64,000 nucleotides of DNA from Actinoallomurus sp048498315 (GTDB lineage: Bacteria; Actinomycetota; Actinomycetes; Streptosporangiales; Streptosporangiaceae), in assembly GCA_048498315.1 (NCBI GenBank), contig JBEHYF010000005.1, forward strand, positions 1-64,000. The letters are read 5' to 3'. The notes beneath the pieces were generated by a model. The model made no database searches. It was not told the origin of the DNA and saw only the letters and a list, made by a program, of their open reading frames with translations. The translations under genes were made by a program, and so were the position numbers. Below are positions 49,035-58,513 of this stretch, in pieces. Numbering within the stretch: the stretch's first letter is position 1; each line of letters opens with the position of its first letter.

Positions 49035-50114
49035 TCACCTTTCCACTTCACCGCGGATGAAAGCCTCGACCGCCTCGCGGGCCTGGTCGTCGCTGTACTG
49101 CACCGGCGGCGACTTCATGAAATAGGAGCTGGCCGACAGGATCGGGCCGCCGATGCCGCGGTCCTTGGCGATCTTGGCGGCGCGAATCGCGTCGATGATG
49201 ACGCCGGCGGAGTTCGGGGAGTCCCAGACCTCCAGCTTGTACTCCAGGTTCAGCGGCGTGTCGCCGAAAGACTTGCCCTCCAGGCGGACGTACGCCCACT
49301 TGCGGTCGTCCAGCCACGGCACGTGGTCGGACGGACCGATGTGCACGTCGGCCTTCGCCATCTCGTGCGGGATCTGGGAGGTGACCGACTGGGTCTTGGA
49401 GATCTTCTTCGACTGGAGGCGCTTGCGCTCCAGCATGTTCATGAAGTCCATGTTGCCGCCGAAGTTGAGCTGGTACGTGCGCAGCAGCTCGACCCCGCGG
49501 TCCTCGAACAGCTTGGCCATGACCCGGTGCGTGATCGTCGCGCCGACCTGGGACTTGATGTCGTCGCCGACGATGGGGATGCCGGCGTCGGTGAACTTCT
49601 GCGCCCAGGCCGGGTCGCTGGCGATGAAGACGGGCAGCGCGTTGACGAAGGCGACGCCGGCGTCGATGGCGCACTGGGCGTAGAAGCGGTCCGCCTCCTC
49701 CGAGCCCACCGGCAGGTAGGAGACGAGCACGTCAGCGCCGGTGTCCTTGAGGACCTTGACGACGTCGACCGGGTCCTCGTCGGACTCCTGGATGATCTCG
49801 CGGTAGTACTCGCCCAGGCCGTCGTAGGTGTGGCCGCGCTGCACGGTCACGCCGGACGGCGGCACGTCGCAGATCTTGATCGTGTTGTTCTCGCTGGCGA
49901 CGATCGCCTCGGACAGATCGCGGCCGACCTTCTTGGCGTCCACGTCGAAGGCTGCGACGAACTCCACGTCACCGACGTGGTAGTCGCCGAACTGCACGTG
50001 CATCAGACCAGGGACACGAGTGTCGGGCGAGGCGTCCTTGTAGTACTCGACTCCCTGGACGAGCGAGCTCGCGCAGTTGCCGACACCGACGATGGCCACG
50101 CGCACTGAACCCAT
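49035..50114 (-). CDS. ino1: Inositol-3-phosphate synthase
   Basis: 359 residues. It converts glucose 6-phosphate to inositol 3-phosphate, the precursor of phosphatidylinositol and mycothiol. VRVAIVGVGNCASSLVQGVE is the NAD-binding start of the actinobacterial/archaeal family. LNFGGNMDFMNMLERKRLQS and DHVPWLDDRKWAYVRLEGKS are conserved core stretches. Downstream of a PadR regulator gene by 51 bases, a pairing common in actinomycetes. Confidence 0.96.
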   Translation of the reverse strand: MGSVRVAIVGVGNCASSLVQGVEYYKDASPDTRVPGLMHVQFGDYHVGDVEFVAAFDVDAKKVGRDLSEAIVASENNTIKICDVPPSGVTVQRGHTYDGLGEYYREIIQESDEDPVDVVKVLKDTGADVLVSYLPVGSEEADRFYAQCAIDAGVAFVNALPVFIASDPAWAQKFTDAGIPIVGDDIKSQVGATITHRVMAKLFEDRGVELLRTYQLNFGGNMDFMNMLERKRLQSKKISKTQSVTSQIPHEMAKADVHIGPSDHVPWLDDRKWAYVRLEGKSFGDTPLNLEYKLEVWDSPNSAGVIIDAIRAAKIAKDRGIGGPILSASSYFMKSPPVQYSDDQAREAVEAFIRGEVER

Positions 50115-50165
50115 CCGGATTCTCCTTTGCTCTCTTCTTGGGTGCGGGGGGACGTCCTAGCGCCC

Positions 50166-50738
50166 TCAGCCGTCCTGTTCATCTGACTGCTGTGCGCGCT
50201 CGCGCCCGATCAGCTCGTTGAGCCACCGGACCTCGCGCTCGACCGACTCCAGCCCGTGCTGCTGGAGTTCGAGCGTGTAGTTGTCCACACGCTCGCGCGT
50301 GCGGGCCAGCGCGGCACGCACGCTCTCCAGGCGTTCTTCGAGCCGGCTGCGCCGGCCCTCCAGGATCCGCAGCCGTACGTCGGCGCGGGTCTGGGCGAAG
50401 AAGGCGAAATGCACGCCGAATCCCTCGTCCTCCCAGGACGCGGGCCCGGCTTCGGAGAGCAGCTCCTGGAGCCGCTCCTTTCCGTCTGCCGTGAGCTTGT
50501 AAACGATCTTCGAGCGTCGGGTGCCGCCGGGTCGCGCCGCGATCGGCTCCTTGTCGTCCTCGGTGATCAGCCCCTGTTCGAGCAGCTGCTTGAGGCAGGG
50601 GTAGAGGGACCCGTAGGAGAACGCCCGGAACATGCCGAGCAGCGCGTTCAGCCGCTTGCGCAGCTCGTACCCGTGCATGGGCGACTCATGGAGCAGGCCG
50701 AGCACGGCGAGCTCCAGCACGCCGGCCTTGCTTCTCAT
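50166..50738 (-). CDS. PadR family transcriptional regulator
   Basis: 190 residues. The winged helix is LELAVLGLLHESPMHGYELR followed by KRLNALLG, with FSYGSLYPCLKQLLEQGLIT as the recognition part and wing. A long helical C-terminal region mediates dimerisation. It lies 51 bases upstream of ino1 on the same strand and probably shares its transcript. The palindrome at 50780-50798 is a likely operator. Confidence 0.92.
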   Translation of the reverse strand: MRSKAGVLELAVLGLLHESPMHGYELRKRLNALLGMFRAFSYGSLYPCLKQLLEQGLITEDDKEPIAARPGGTRRSKIVYKLTADGKERLQELLSEAGPASWEDEGFGVHFAFFAQTRADVRLRILEGRRSRLEERLESVRAALARTRERVDNYTLELQQHGLESVEREVRWLNELIGRERAQQSDEQDG

Positions 50739-50779
50739 CGCCCCTCCGCTCGAATCTCTCGCTCAGATGTATCGCCCTC

Positions 50780-50798
50780 ATGTATCGAGCCGATACAT
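50780..50798. promoter_or_regulatory. Putative PadR operator
   Basis: ATGTATCGAGCCGATACAT is a perfect inverted repeat (8 bases, 3-base centre) 42 bases upstream of the PadR start. Half-site copies ATGTATCG at 50767-50774 and AGATACG at 50804-50810 flank it, giving a spaced cluster. AT-rich ATGTAT/ATACAT palindromes are the typical PadR target. It may also affect the divergent DUF5318 gene. Confidence 0.7.
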
Positions 50799-50875
50799 CA
50801 TGAAGATACGTCCACGCGATACCCGTCCGCAAGCACCGGTGGGAAGGGGGTTGCCGTCCGTCGTACTCTGCTGAC

Positions 50876-51274
50876 ATGTGGTCCCAGCGGCTCGTCGTCG
50901 ACTACGGGCTCGCCCGCCGGGCCACATTGGCCGAGCTCTCGACCGGCGGGCTGACGCTCGACTCGGCCTGTGACGCGCACCCCTACCTGCTGCGCGCCGC
51001 CAAGTACCATGGCGAGCCGACCGATCAGCTCTGTCCTGTCTGCCGGAAGGAGCGGCTCACGCATGTCACGTACGTCTACGGTGACGAGCTCGGCCGCTAC
51101 GCGGGGCGGGTCAAGGCGACGGACGAGCTGCCGGCGATGGCCCGGGAATTCGGTGAATTCCGGGTGTATGTGGTTGAAGTGTGTCAAAGTTGTTCGTGGA
51201 ACTACCTGACGCTCTCATACGTCCTGGGGCATGGGGAAGCCAGCTCCGAGCAGGACAGGAGCGTCCAGGAGTAG
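50876..51274 (+). CDS. DUF5318 zinc-ribbon-like protein
   Basis: 132 residues. CPVCRKERLTHVTYVYGDEL and VEVCQSCSWNYLTLSY give two C-x2-C pairs that likely form a zinc ribbon. The DUF5318 family is found beside PadR/ino1 and a class A PBP in actinomycetes. Function unknown. ATG 50876 begins MWSQRLVVDYGLARRATL. Divergent from PadR. Confidence 0.85.
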   Translation: MWSQRLVVDYGLARRATLAELSTGGLTLDSACDAHPYLLRAAKYHGEPTDQLCPVCRKERLTHVTYVYGDELGRYAGRVKATDELPAMAREFGEFRVYVVEVCQSCSWNYLTLSYVLGHGEASSEQDRSVQE

Positions 51275-51376
51275 CCGCGCGGCCAGCGCGGTATCCCCCG
51301 GCAGCCATCCCGCTCACATGGCAACCCAGTACTGTCGGACGGATTGGAAGAGCCGTACCCCAGTGAACGAGGTCGC

Positions 51377-53950
51377 GTGAGTTACAACAGCGATTACGGA
51401 CGAGAGTACGGGCCACCACGGACGAGCGGGCCCGCACCGACCAGGCCGGAGCCTGTCGTCGGACGACCCGGCCTGCCGGCCGTTCCGTCCCAGCGCACGC
51501 GCTCCCCGGTCCCCGCCGATCCCACCAGGCCACTGCGCACCGGTGGTCCCGGTGGCCCCGGCGGGCCCGGTTCCGGGCGCCCGGGAGGCGGCGGTGGCGG
51601 CGGCGATGGGCGCCGCGGCCGCTCCGCCCGGCCGAAGAAGACCGGCTGGCGGCGGTACGTCCCCTCCTGGAAGGTGGTTCTCGCGGCCTGCGGCATCGGC
51701 ACGCTCGCCACCATCTGCGGGATCGGCGTCGCCTACGCGATGGTCAAGGTGCCCAAGGTCAACGCCGACGTGCTGCAGCAGGGTTCCACGATCTACTGGG
51801 CCGACCAGAGCGGCGGCAAGCCCGAGGTGCTGGCCCGGGTCGGCGCGTCGCGGCAGATCGTGCCGCTGAGTCAGATCAGCCCGAACATGCAGTGGGCGGC
51901 CCTCGCCATCGAGGACCACAACTTCTACCACGAACCGGCGATCTCGCCGCGTGGCATCCTCCGCGCGCTGTACAACGACCTCACCGGCGGTGAAACGCAG
52001 GGTGGCTCGACGATCACTCAGCAGTACGTCAAGAACGCCTACCTGAACCAGAACCGCACGTTCACGCGGAAGTTCAAAGAGATCTTCATCGCGATCAAGG
52101 TCAACAAGCAGCTCACCAAGCAGAAGATCCTCGAGAACTACCTGAACACCATCTACTTCGGCGCCCCGAACCGCGACATGCTCGGCGCCTATAGCGTCGA
52201 GACGGCCGCGCAGATCTGGTACGGCACCACCGCCGCCAAGCTCACCGTCCCGCAGGCCGCCCTGCTCGCCGCCAACATCAAGCAGCCGGGCTACTACACG
52301 CCGTTGAGCAAGGGCCAGCAGCTCGCCGACACGATCAAGCGCTACGACCTGGTGCTCGACGGCATGGTCTCGATGGGCAAGCTGTCGCCCGCCGACGCCG
52401 CCAAATACAAGGGTCACCTGCCCAAGGTGCGCAAGACCAGCGGCAACTCCTCGGGTCAGAACGGTTACCTCATCCAGCGGGTCACCAATGTGCTCAAGGC
52501 GAACGGTTTCACCGAGCAGGAGATCGAGACCGCCGGCCTGAAGATCTACACGACCTGGGACAAGGCCAAGCAGGAAGACGCCCGGAAGGCGGTCGAGGCC
52601 AAGCTGCGCGGCCTGCCGAAGGACGTCCGCGTCGGTCTGGTCTCGATCAACCCCAACAACGGCGAGGTCGTCGCTGCCTACGGCGGACGCGACTACAACA
52701 AGCGCCAGGTCGACGACGCCTTCTACTCGACGGCGCAGGTCGGTTCGTCGTTCAAGCCGTACGTGCTCGCCGCCGCCCTGCAGCAGGGCATCGGGCTGAA
52801 GTCGAAGTTCGACGCCTCCGCACCCGCGTGGTTCGACAGCAACGGTGACCGGGTCGCCTCGGGTACCCCGGGCGGGTTCGAGGTGCACAACGACGAAGGC
52901 AACCCGAGACAGCCGATCGTCGACCTGATCACCGCGACGCAGATGTCGTACAACACGGTGTACGTGCCGCTCGGCTTCAAGACCGGTACCGACAACGTCG
53001 TGAAGCTTGCGGAGAGCGCCGGCTTCGAGGCGTCGAAGCTCGCCCCGCATGTCGGTCAGTCCGGTCTCTTCCTCGGGCAGGCCGACGAGAGTCCGCTGGT
53101 GCAGGCCGGCGGTTACGCCACCATCGCCAACGACGGCGTGTACAACCGGCCGCACATCATTCGCAAGGTCACCGACTCGCAGGGCAACCCGTTCCACCCC
53201 GAGCGGCTGAAGAACTACATCTCCAGCCACCGGGCCTTCAGCCCCGAGGTGGCGCGGGACGTGCAGTACGCCATGCAGGCGGTCGTGAAGTACCCGGGTA
53301 CGGGTGTCAGGGCGGCGCTTCCCGGCCGGCCGGTCGCCGGCAAGACCGGTACGACGAACGGGAACAAGTCCGCCTGGTTCGACGGCTTCACGCCGCACCA
53401 GCTCGTCACGGCGGTCGGCATGTGGCGGTACGACGACGCCGTCACGACCGGAAAGCACAAGCATCCGGGAAGGTTCGGGTACCTGACCAACATCGGCGGT
53501 CTCGCCCGGGTCAACGGTGGTGACTTCCCGGCCGAGATCTGGCACGACTACATGGAGATGGCGCTCCGGGGCGCCCCGGTCAAGCAGTTCGATCCGCCGG
53601 CCTGGGTCGGCACTCCGCAGATCTACGCGACGCCGTCCCCGACGCCGACGCCGACGCCGACGAACACGCAGAAGCCGCAGTGCCTGCCCAACCAGGACCC
53701 GACGCTGGACAACTGCCAGCCGAACGGGCAGAACAACCAGGGTCCCGGCAGCCGGTTCTGCCTGCGGCACCCGGCCGCGCCGTCCTGCCAGACCACCGGC
53801 ACGTCGCCGCCGTCCAATCCCGGCGGCAACTGCAAGCCGCCGTTCACCCTCGGGTGCACGACACCACCTCCCGACGGCGGCGGCAACGGTCCCGGCGGCA
53901 ACCAGCCGAACGGCACACAGGCCAAGGCGGCGCGGCCGCTCAAGGATTGA
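51377..53950 (+). CDS. Class A penicillin-binding protein
   Basis: 857 residues from GTG 51377 after GAGG. A Pro/Gly-rich cytoplasmic tail precedes one membrane helix (VVLAACGIGTLATICGIGVA). The GT51 domain has LAIEDHNFYHE with the catalytic Glu and GGSTITQQYVKNAYL. The transpeptidase domain has SSFKPYV (SxxK), MSYNTVY (SxN) and AGKTGTTNG (KTG). A Pro/Cys-rich C-terminal tail ends the protein. It polymerises and cross-links peptidoglycan. Confidence 0.95.
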   Translation: MSYNSDYGREYGPPRTSGPAPTRPEPVVGRPGLPAVPSQRTRSPVPADPTRPLRTGGPGGPGGPGSGRPGGGGGGGDGRRGRSARPKKTGWRRYVPSWKVVLAACGIGTLATICGIGVAYAMVKVPKVNADVLQQGSTIYWADQSGGKPEVLARVGASRQIVPLSQISPNMQWAALAIEDHNFYHEPAISPRGILRALYNDLTGGETQGGSTITQQYVKNAYLNQNRTFTRKFKEIFIAIKVNKQLTKQKILENYLNTIYFGAPNRDMLGAYSVETAAQIWYGTTAAKLTVPQAALLAANIKQPGYYTPLSKGQQLADTIKRYDLVLDGMVSMGKLSPADAAKYKGHLPKVRKTSGNSSGQNGYLIQRVTNVLKANGFTEQEIETAGLKIYTTWDKAKQEDARKAVEAKLRGLPKDVRVGLVSINPNNGEVVAAYGGRDYNKRQVDDAFYSTAQVGSSFKPYVLAAALQQGIGLKSKFDASAPAWFDSNGDRVASGTPGGFEVHNDEGNPRQPIVDLITATQMSYNTVYVPLGFKTGTDNVVKLAESAGFEASKLAPHVGQSGLFLGQADESPLVQAGGYATIANDGVYNRPHIIRKVTDSQGNPFHPERLKNYISSHRAFSPEVARDVQYAMQAVVKYPGTGVRAALPGRPVAGKTGTTNGNKSAWFDGFTPHQLVTAVGMWRYDDAVTTGKHKHPGRFGYLTNIGGLARVNGGDFPAEIWHDYMEMALRGAPVKQFDPPAWVGTPQIYATPSPTPTPTPTNTQKPQCLPNQDPTLDNCQPNGQNNQGPGSRFCLRHPAAPSCQTTGTSPPSNPGGNCKPPFTLGCTTPPPDGGGNGPGGNQPNGTQAKAARPLKD

Positions 53951-53975
53951 GCCGTTCAGGGAATACCCTGCTGGC

Positions 53976-55397
53976 ATGCCGGAGTCACAAGTGATCGACG
54001 GGGCCGGTGGCGCCGCGGGCGCCACCGGCCCCGCCGATGTCCGGGTGGGGCTCTGGCGGCTGCTGCCGGTCCTCGTGTCCACGACGGTGGCCGTGTCGGT
54101 GCTCGGCTACCTGCAGAAGCTGCCGTGCCGCCGGGTCGGGTTCGACTTCATCCCGACCGTCCGCAACGCCTGCTACACCGACATCTATCCGCTGTATTTC
54201 GGGCGCGGGCTGGCCGACGGCAAGATCCCGTACCTCGACAAGATCAAGGAGCCGGTCGAGTACCCGGTGCTCACCGGCGGTTTCATGGAGGGCGCGGCGA
54301 CGGTCGCGCGCTGGTTCGGCGGCGATAACGTCATCTCGCGCGGCATGTGGTTCTTCGACCTGACCGCCATGGCGCTGGTCGTGTGCGCCGCCGTGACGGT
54401 GCTGGCGACCGCTCTGGTCGCCGGGCGGCACGGGCTGCGCAGCGGGCTGATGGTCGCGGCGTCGCCCGCGCTGCTGCTGTCGATCTACATCAACTGGGAC
54501 CTGCTGGCCGTCGTCCTCGCCGCGCTCGCGCTGGCCGCCTGGGCCCGCCGGAGGCCCGCGCTCTCCGGTGTGCTGCTGGGCCTCGCGGTCGCCGCCAAGT
54601 TCTATCCGGTCGTCTTCCTCGGCCCGCTGTTCCTGCTGTGCCTGCGAGCCGGCCGGTGGCGCGAGTTCGGCCGGCTGCTCGCCGGCACCGTGGCCTCCTG
54701 GCTCGTCGTCAACGTGCCGATCATGCTGCTGGCCTTCGACAGCTGGAGCCGTTTCTACACGTTCAACCAGCAGCGCCCGGTCGACTGGGGTTCGATCTTC
54801 TTCATCGCCTGGCAGCACGGTCTGTCCGCCGTCGGCGACGTGCCGACGCTCAACCTGATGGGCGAGGCCGGCTTCGCCGTGCTGGCCATCGCGATCGTGC
54901 TGCTCGTGCTGCTCGCGCCGCGCCGGCCGCGCCTGCCGCAGGTGATGTTCCTCGTCCTGGCCGCATTCCTGCTGACCAACAAGGTCTGGTCGCCGCAGTA
55001 CGTGCTGTGGCTGCTGCCGCTGGTCGCGCTGGCCCGGCCGAAGCTGCCCGCCTACCTGCTGTGGCAGGCCGGCGAGATCGTCTACTTCTTCGGCATCTGG
55101 TGGTACCTCCTGGCCGGGTCGGAGCAGACCTCCGGCGTGTCGCTGTCCGACACGCTCAGCTCACTGCTGACCGGTCATGCGCCCGCGGACGGCATCGACC
55201 TCGGCGTGTACACGATCGCGCTGCTCGCCCGCTTCCTGACCGTGCTGATGATGGCCGTCCTCATCGTGATCGACATCCTCGTGCCGCGGCTCGACGTCGT
55301 CCGGGCCGACGGTGCCGACGACCCCGCCGGCGGCGTCCTCGACGGCGCTGCCGACCGCTTCCGCCTTGCGCGCCGCACCGCCCCGCAGCCGGTCTGA
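53976..55397 (+). CDS. GT87-like polyprenyl-linked mannosyltransferase family protein
   Basis: 473 residues, around 10-12 membrane helices. Early loop residues FDFIPTVRNACYTDIYPLYF and EPVEYPVLTGGFMEGA, and the GVLLGLAVAAKFYPVVF helix, fit the DUF2029/GT87 family of GT-C glycosyltransferases. A catalytic Asp or Glu in the first outer loop is expected. It follows the PBP by 25 bases and precedes a PIG-V-like gene, suggesting an envelope glycan task. Confidence 0.8.
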   Translation: MPESQVIDGAGGAAGATGPADVRVGLWRLLPVLVSTTVAVSVLGYLQKLPCRRVGFDFIPTVRNACYTDIYPLYFGRGLADGKIPYLDKIKEPVEYPVLTGGFMEGAATVARWFGGDNVISRGMWFFDLTAMALVVCAAVTVLATALVAGRHGLRSGLMVAASPALLLSIYINWDLLAVVLAALALAAWARRRPALSGVLLGLAVAAKFYPVVFLGPLFLLCLRAGRWREFGRLLAGTVASWLVVNVPIMLLAFDSWSRFYTFNQQRPVDWGSIFFIAWQHGLSAVGDVPTLNLMGEAGFAVLAIAIVLLVLLAPRRPRLPQVMFLVLAAFLLTNKVWSPQYVLWLLPLVALARPKLPAYLLWQAGEIVYFFGIWWYLLAGSEQTSGVSLSDTLSSLLTGHAPADGIDLGVYTIALLARFLTVLMMAVLIVIDILVPRLDVVRADGADDPAGGVLDGAADRFRLARRTAPQPV

Positions 55398-55440
55398 AAG
55401 ACGGTTCCGGGCGCGACGCCCGGACTGGTACGGAAGGGTC

Positions 55441-56688
55441 GTGGCTCCCCTGCGACCCGGCGATCGCGCGGCGCTGCGCGCGTGGCTGGTCACCCGTTTC
55501 GGCGTGCTGGCGATCTCGCTGACCGCCTCGGCGGTGTGGTCGTACGGCGACCTGCGCGACTCCTTCCTCGACCGGTGGACGCAGTGGGACGTCGACCTGT
55601 TCGTCGAGATCGCCAAGTGGGGGTACGCCGGCGACCCGACCAAACCGGGCGACGCCGGGCTGCCGGCGTTCTTCCCCGGGCTGCCGATCGTGCTGCGCGC
55701 GCTGCACCCTATCGTCGCGAGCTGGTGGCTGTCCGCGCTGCTGGTCAGCTTCGTCGCGGGCGGCGTGACGGTGGTCGCGCTCGCCCGGCTCGGCGACCTC
55801 GACGGCCCCGGCGCGCTCGCCCGGATCGACGCGCCCGGCCGGTCCGGTGGGCCCGGCGAGACCGGCCCGCTCGGCGGGACGGGCGGATCGGGCGCGGGAG
55901 CCGGCGCGGGAGCCGGCGATGACGCCCGGAACGGCGGCGATGACGCCGGAGAAAAGGGCGGGAAGGCCGGCGCGCGGGGGCCGAAGGCGGCCCTCGCGCT
56001 GGCGGTCAGCCCCTACGCCGTGTTCCTGTTCGCGGGCTACTCCGAGGCGCTGTTCCTGGCGTTCGCGCTGCCCGCGTGGCTGTTCGCGCGGCGCCGCCAA
56101 TGGGTGCCGGCCGTGCTGTGCGCCGCCGGGGCGTCGTGCGTCCGGGTGACCGGGCTGTTCCTCGGCATCGCGCTGATCGTGGAGTTCCTCGTCGCCGACC
56201 GGCGATGGCGGTCGGCGACGTGGCTGGCCGTGCCGTTCCTGCCGATCCTGGGCTACACGGTCTACCAGTGGGGGCGCACCGGAGACTGGCTCGCCTGGCA
56301 GCACGCGCAGCAGGAGGGCTGGGGCCGGTCGCTGACCTGGCCGTGGGACTCGTTCCGCACGACCTGGAACGCCGCGTTCGCCACGCACGATCAGTTCACG
56401 ACGGCGTTCCGGGTGGAGCTGGTCGCGGCGGCGCTCGGCGTGGCGCTGACCATCTGGCTGCTGGCCCGCCGCCGGTGGGCGGAGTCCGCCTACGTCGGGT
56501 TGCAGATGGCCTCGCTGCTGACCTCGGCGTTCTACCTGTCGATCGGGCGGGCGACGCTGCTGTGGTGGCCGCTGTGGCTGGCGATCGGCGGGCTGCGCCG
56601 TCCGGCGTACATCGCCGTGCTCGCGGCGTCCGTGCCGATCCTGGCGGCCGAGGTCGTACTGTTCACCTCAGGGGGTTGGGCCGGCTGA
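55441..56688 (+). CDS. PIG-V-like mannosyltransferase
   Basis: 415 residues from GTG 55441 following GGAAGGG. It belongs to the GT-C fold: RWTQWDVDLFVEIAKWGY has the W-D-x-x-F/W/L motif of PIG-V-like mannosyltransferases, and LAVSPYAVFLFAGYSEALFL is the characteristic second motif. A Gly/Ala/Asp-rich insert of about 60 residues (near 120-180) interrupts the fold between two helices and is unusual. An upstream ATG at 55312 would overlap the previous gene and is disfavoured. Confidence 0.8.
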   Translation: MAPLRPGDRAALRAWLVTRFGVLAISLTASAVWSYGDLRDSFLDRWTQWDVDLFVEIAKWGYAGDPTKPGDAGLPAFFPGLPIVLRALHPIVASWWLSALLVSFVAGGVTVVALARLGDLDGPGALARIDAPGRSGGPGETGPLGGTGGSGAGAGAGAGDDARNGGDDAGEKGGKAGARGPKAALALAVSPYAVFLFAGYSEALFLAFALPAWLFARRRQWVPAVLCAAGASCVRVTGLFLGIALIVEFLVADRRWRSATWLAVPFLPILGYTVYQWGRTGDWLAWQHAQQEGWGRSLTWPWDSFRTTWNAAFATHDQFTTAFRVELVAAALGVALTIWLLARRRWAESAYVGLQMASLLTSAFYLSIGRATLLWWPLWLAIGGLRRPAYIAVLAASVPILAAEVVLFTSGGWAG

Positions 56689-56868
56689 GCGGCCCACACC
56701 GGCGGTCCGCGGGCCCGGTCGGCGGGCCCTATCCGGTCGCATCCGGCGGCGCCGGGCGTGCGGTTCCGGCCGGGCGGGGCGCGCGGCGCCCGGGCCGGTG
56801 AATCCCGCGCCGGGCGGGTGCCCGCACCGGGAGCCGGCGTGCCGAACACCTCCGGGCGGAGGGAAACG

Positions 56869-57321
56869 ATGATCGCGGAACTGCTGGCGGGCCGGCTCGA
56901 ACCGGGCGTGTACGCCTGGCCTGCCGACCGGCGCGTGGCCGCGCGCGACGTCACCGAGGCCGAGCGGGTCGGCTGGCGGGTGTTCTGGCTGGACGCGCGC
57001 GGCGTCCGTGACAAGCCGGCCCTGCTGGAACGCTGCGCCGAGGAGTTCGCGCTGCCGTCGTACTTCGGCCACAACTGGGATGCCCTGCAGGACTGCCTGC
57101 GTGACCTGGCGTGGGTGCCCGCGGTGGCCGGTTACCTGGTCGTGTACGACCACTGGCGAGAGCCGGCGGAGGCCGACCCCGAGACGCACCGGACCCTCAT
57201 GGAGATCTTCGAAGCCGCCGTACGCTCCTGGCGCGGCACGCCGACCCCGATGGCGGTGCTGCTCCTGAACGGCGACGACGGCGGCGCGACGGACGCCGTT
57301 CCGGCCGCGCCCCGACCCTGA
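56869..57321 (+). CDS. Barstar family protein
   Basis: 150 residues from ATG 56869 after GGAGGGAAACG. FALPSYFGHNWDALQDCLRD is the barstar signature (Y-F-G-x-N-W-D-A-L). The fold binds and inhibits barnase-type ribonucleases. No barnase homologue lies in this window, so it may be an orphan immunity protein or have another role. Confidence 0.87.
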   Translation: MIAELLAGRLEPGVYAWPADRRVAARDVTEAERVGWRVFWLDARGVRDKPALLERCAEEFALPSYFGHNWDALQDCLRDLAWVPAVAGYLVVYDHWREPAEADPETHRTLMEIFEAAVRSWRGTPTPMAVLLLNGDDGGATDAVPAAPRP

Positions 57322-57436
57322 CCACGCCCGCACGCCGGTCTGCGGCGGCGGGTCACCGGCCCCGGCCCGGGTGGCGACACCCGCCACCGCGTTTCAGCGG
57401 GCGGCGTCGGCGTCCCGGGGTTCGGAAGCCGGAATC

Positions 57437-58195
57437 TCAGAGGTTCTCGCGGAGCCAGGAGATGTCGGCGGCCTGCCCGTCGCCCGGCGTTTCGACGATC
57501 ACCGGCGCGCCGGCGGCGCGGACGACGGCGAGGATCGCCTGCGGGTCGATCCGCCCGTCGCCGAGGTTGGCGTGGCGGTCGGCGCCCGAACCGAACGCGT
57601 CGCGGCTGTCGTTGCAGTGCACGAGGTCGATCCGGCCGGTGATCGCGTGGATCCGGTCGACGACGTCGGCGAGGTCCTCGCCGGCCGCGTGCGCGTGGCA
57701 GGTGTCGAGGCAGAAGCCGACGTCGACGCCGTCGAGCGCCTCCCAGAGCCGGGCGATCCGGTCGAGCTTGCGGCACATGGCGTTGCCGCCGCCCGCGGTG
57801 TTCTCGATGAGGACCGGCACCGGGCACTCGTCCATCCGCTCGAACACCTTGCGCCAGTTGTCGAAACCGACCTGCGGGTCGTCGTCCTTCAGCACGTGCC
57901 CGCCGTGCACGATCAGGCCCTTGGCGCCGATCTTCGCGGCGGCCTCCAGCTGCTGGCTGAGGATCTTGCGGCTGGGGATGCGGATCCGGTTGTTGGATGT
58001 CGCGACGTTCACGACATAGGGCGCGTGGATGTAGACGTCGACGTCCGAGTCGCGGATCGCCTCGTACGCCTCCGGCAGCACCGGGGCCTTCCAGCCCTGC
58101 GGGTCACCGAGGAAGAACTGGACGACCTCGGCCTTGCGCGCGGCCGCGGCGGCGAGCGGGTCGGTCTGGTCGACGTGGGCTCCGATACGCAGCAT
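57437..58195 (-). CDS. nfo: Deoxyribonuclease IV
   Basis: 252 residues, the normal length class for short Nfo. AP-endonuclease TIM barrel with metal ligands in VYIHAPYVVNVA, LIVHGGHVLKDDDP, VLIENTAGGGNAM, GFCLDTCHAHAAGED and VHCNDSRDAFGSGADRHANL. It cuts at abasic sites in base-excision repair. ATG 58195. It is a single gene on the minus strand. Confidence 0.93.
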   Translation of the reverse strand: MLRIGAHVDQTDPLAAAAARKAEVVQFFLGDPQGWKAPVLPEAYEAIRDSDVDVYIHAPYVVNVATSNNRIRIPSRKILSQQLEAAAKIGAKGLIVHGGHVLKDDDPQVGFDNWRKVFERMDECPVPVLIENTAGGGNAMCRKLDRIARLWEALDGVDVGFCLDTCHAHAAGEDLADVVDRIHAITGRIDLVHCNDSRDAFGSGADRHANLGDGRIDPQAILAVVRAAGAPVIVETPGDGQAADISWLRENL

Positions 58196-58225
58196 GGCGT
58201 CGAGCCTACGCTTCGCGCCCGCGCG

Positions 58226-58513
58226 TCAGAGTGCGAAACCGCCCTGGGCGAACCCCATGCCCAGGCCGACGAACGCCAGGCCGATGCCGATCACGTTGAC
58301 CCAGCGCTCGGCGGTCGTCGCGGAGACGAGCTGGGAGTACAGGCCGAGGAGGAAGGACACGACGCCGATGAACGAGGCGGCGAAGTGCGCCGGATGGATC
58401 GTTCCGAGGATGAATGTGATCAAGCCGCCCACGAACGTGGCGAACGCGAGCGAATCTTCGAGCGGATGGGTCCGGCGGGGACCGTGAGCGCGCCGGAGCA
58501 CTGCTCGTGACAT
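58226..58513 (-). CDS. Small membrane protein
   Basis: 95 residues with three predicted membrane helices (LAFATFVGGLITFILGTI, FAASFIGVVSFLLGLYSQLV, VNVIGIGLAFVGLGMGFAQG). An N-terminal RRAHGPRRTHP is cytoplasmic and basic. I do not recognise a family. ATG 58513, upstream of nfo on the same strand with a 30-base gap. Confidence 0.7.
   Translation of the reverse strand: MSRAVLRRAHGPRRTHPLEDSLAFATFVGGLITFILGTIHPAHFAASFIGVVSFLLGLYSQLVSATTAERWVNVIGIGLAFVGLGMGFAQGGFAL

Noticed and set aside
53640..53665. CCGACGCCGACGCCGACG repeat as a microsatellite of interest
   Set aside because: It encodes the Pro-Thr linker of the PBP tail and is ordinary for such linkers.
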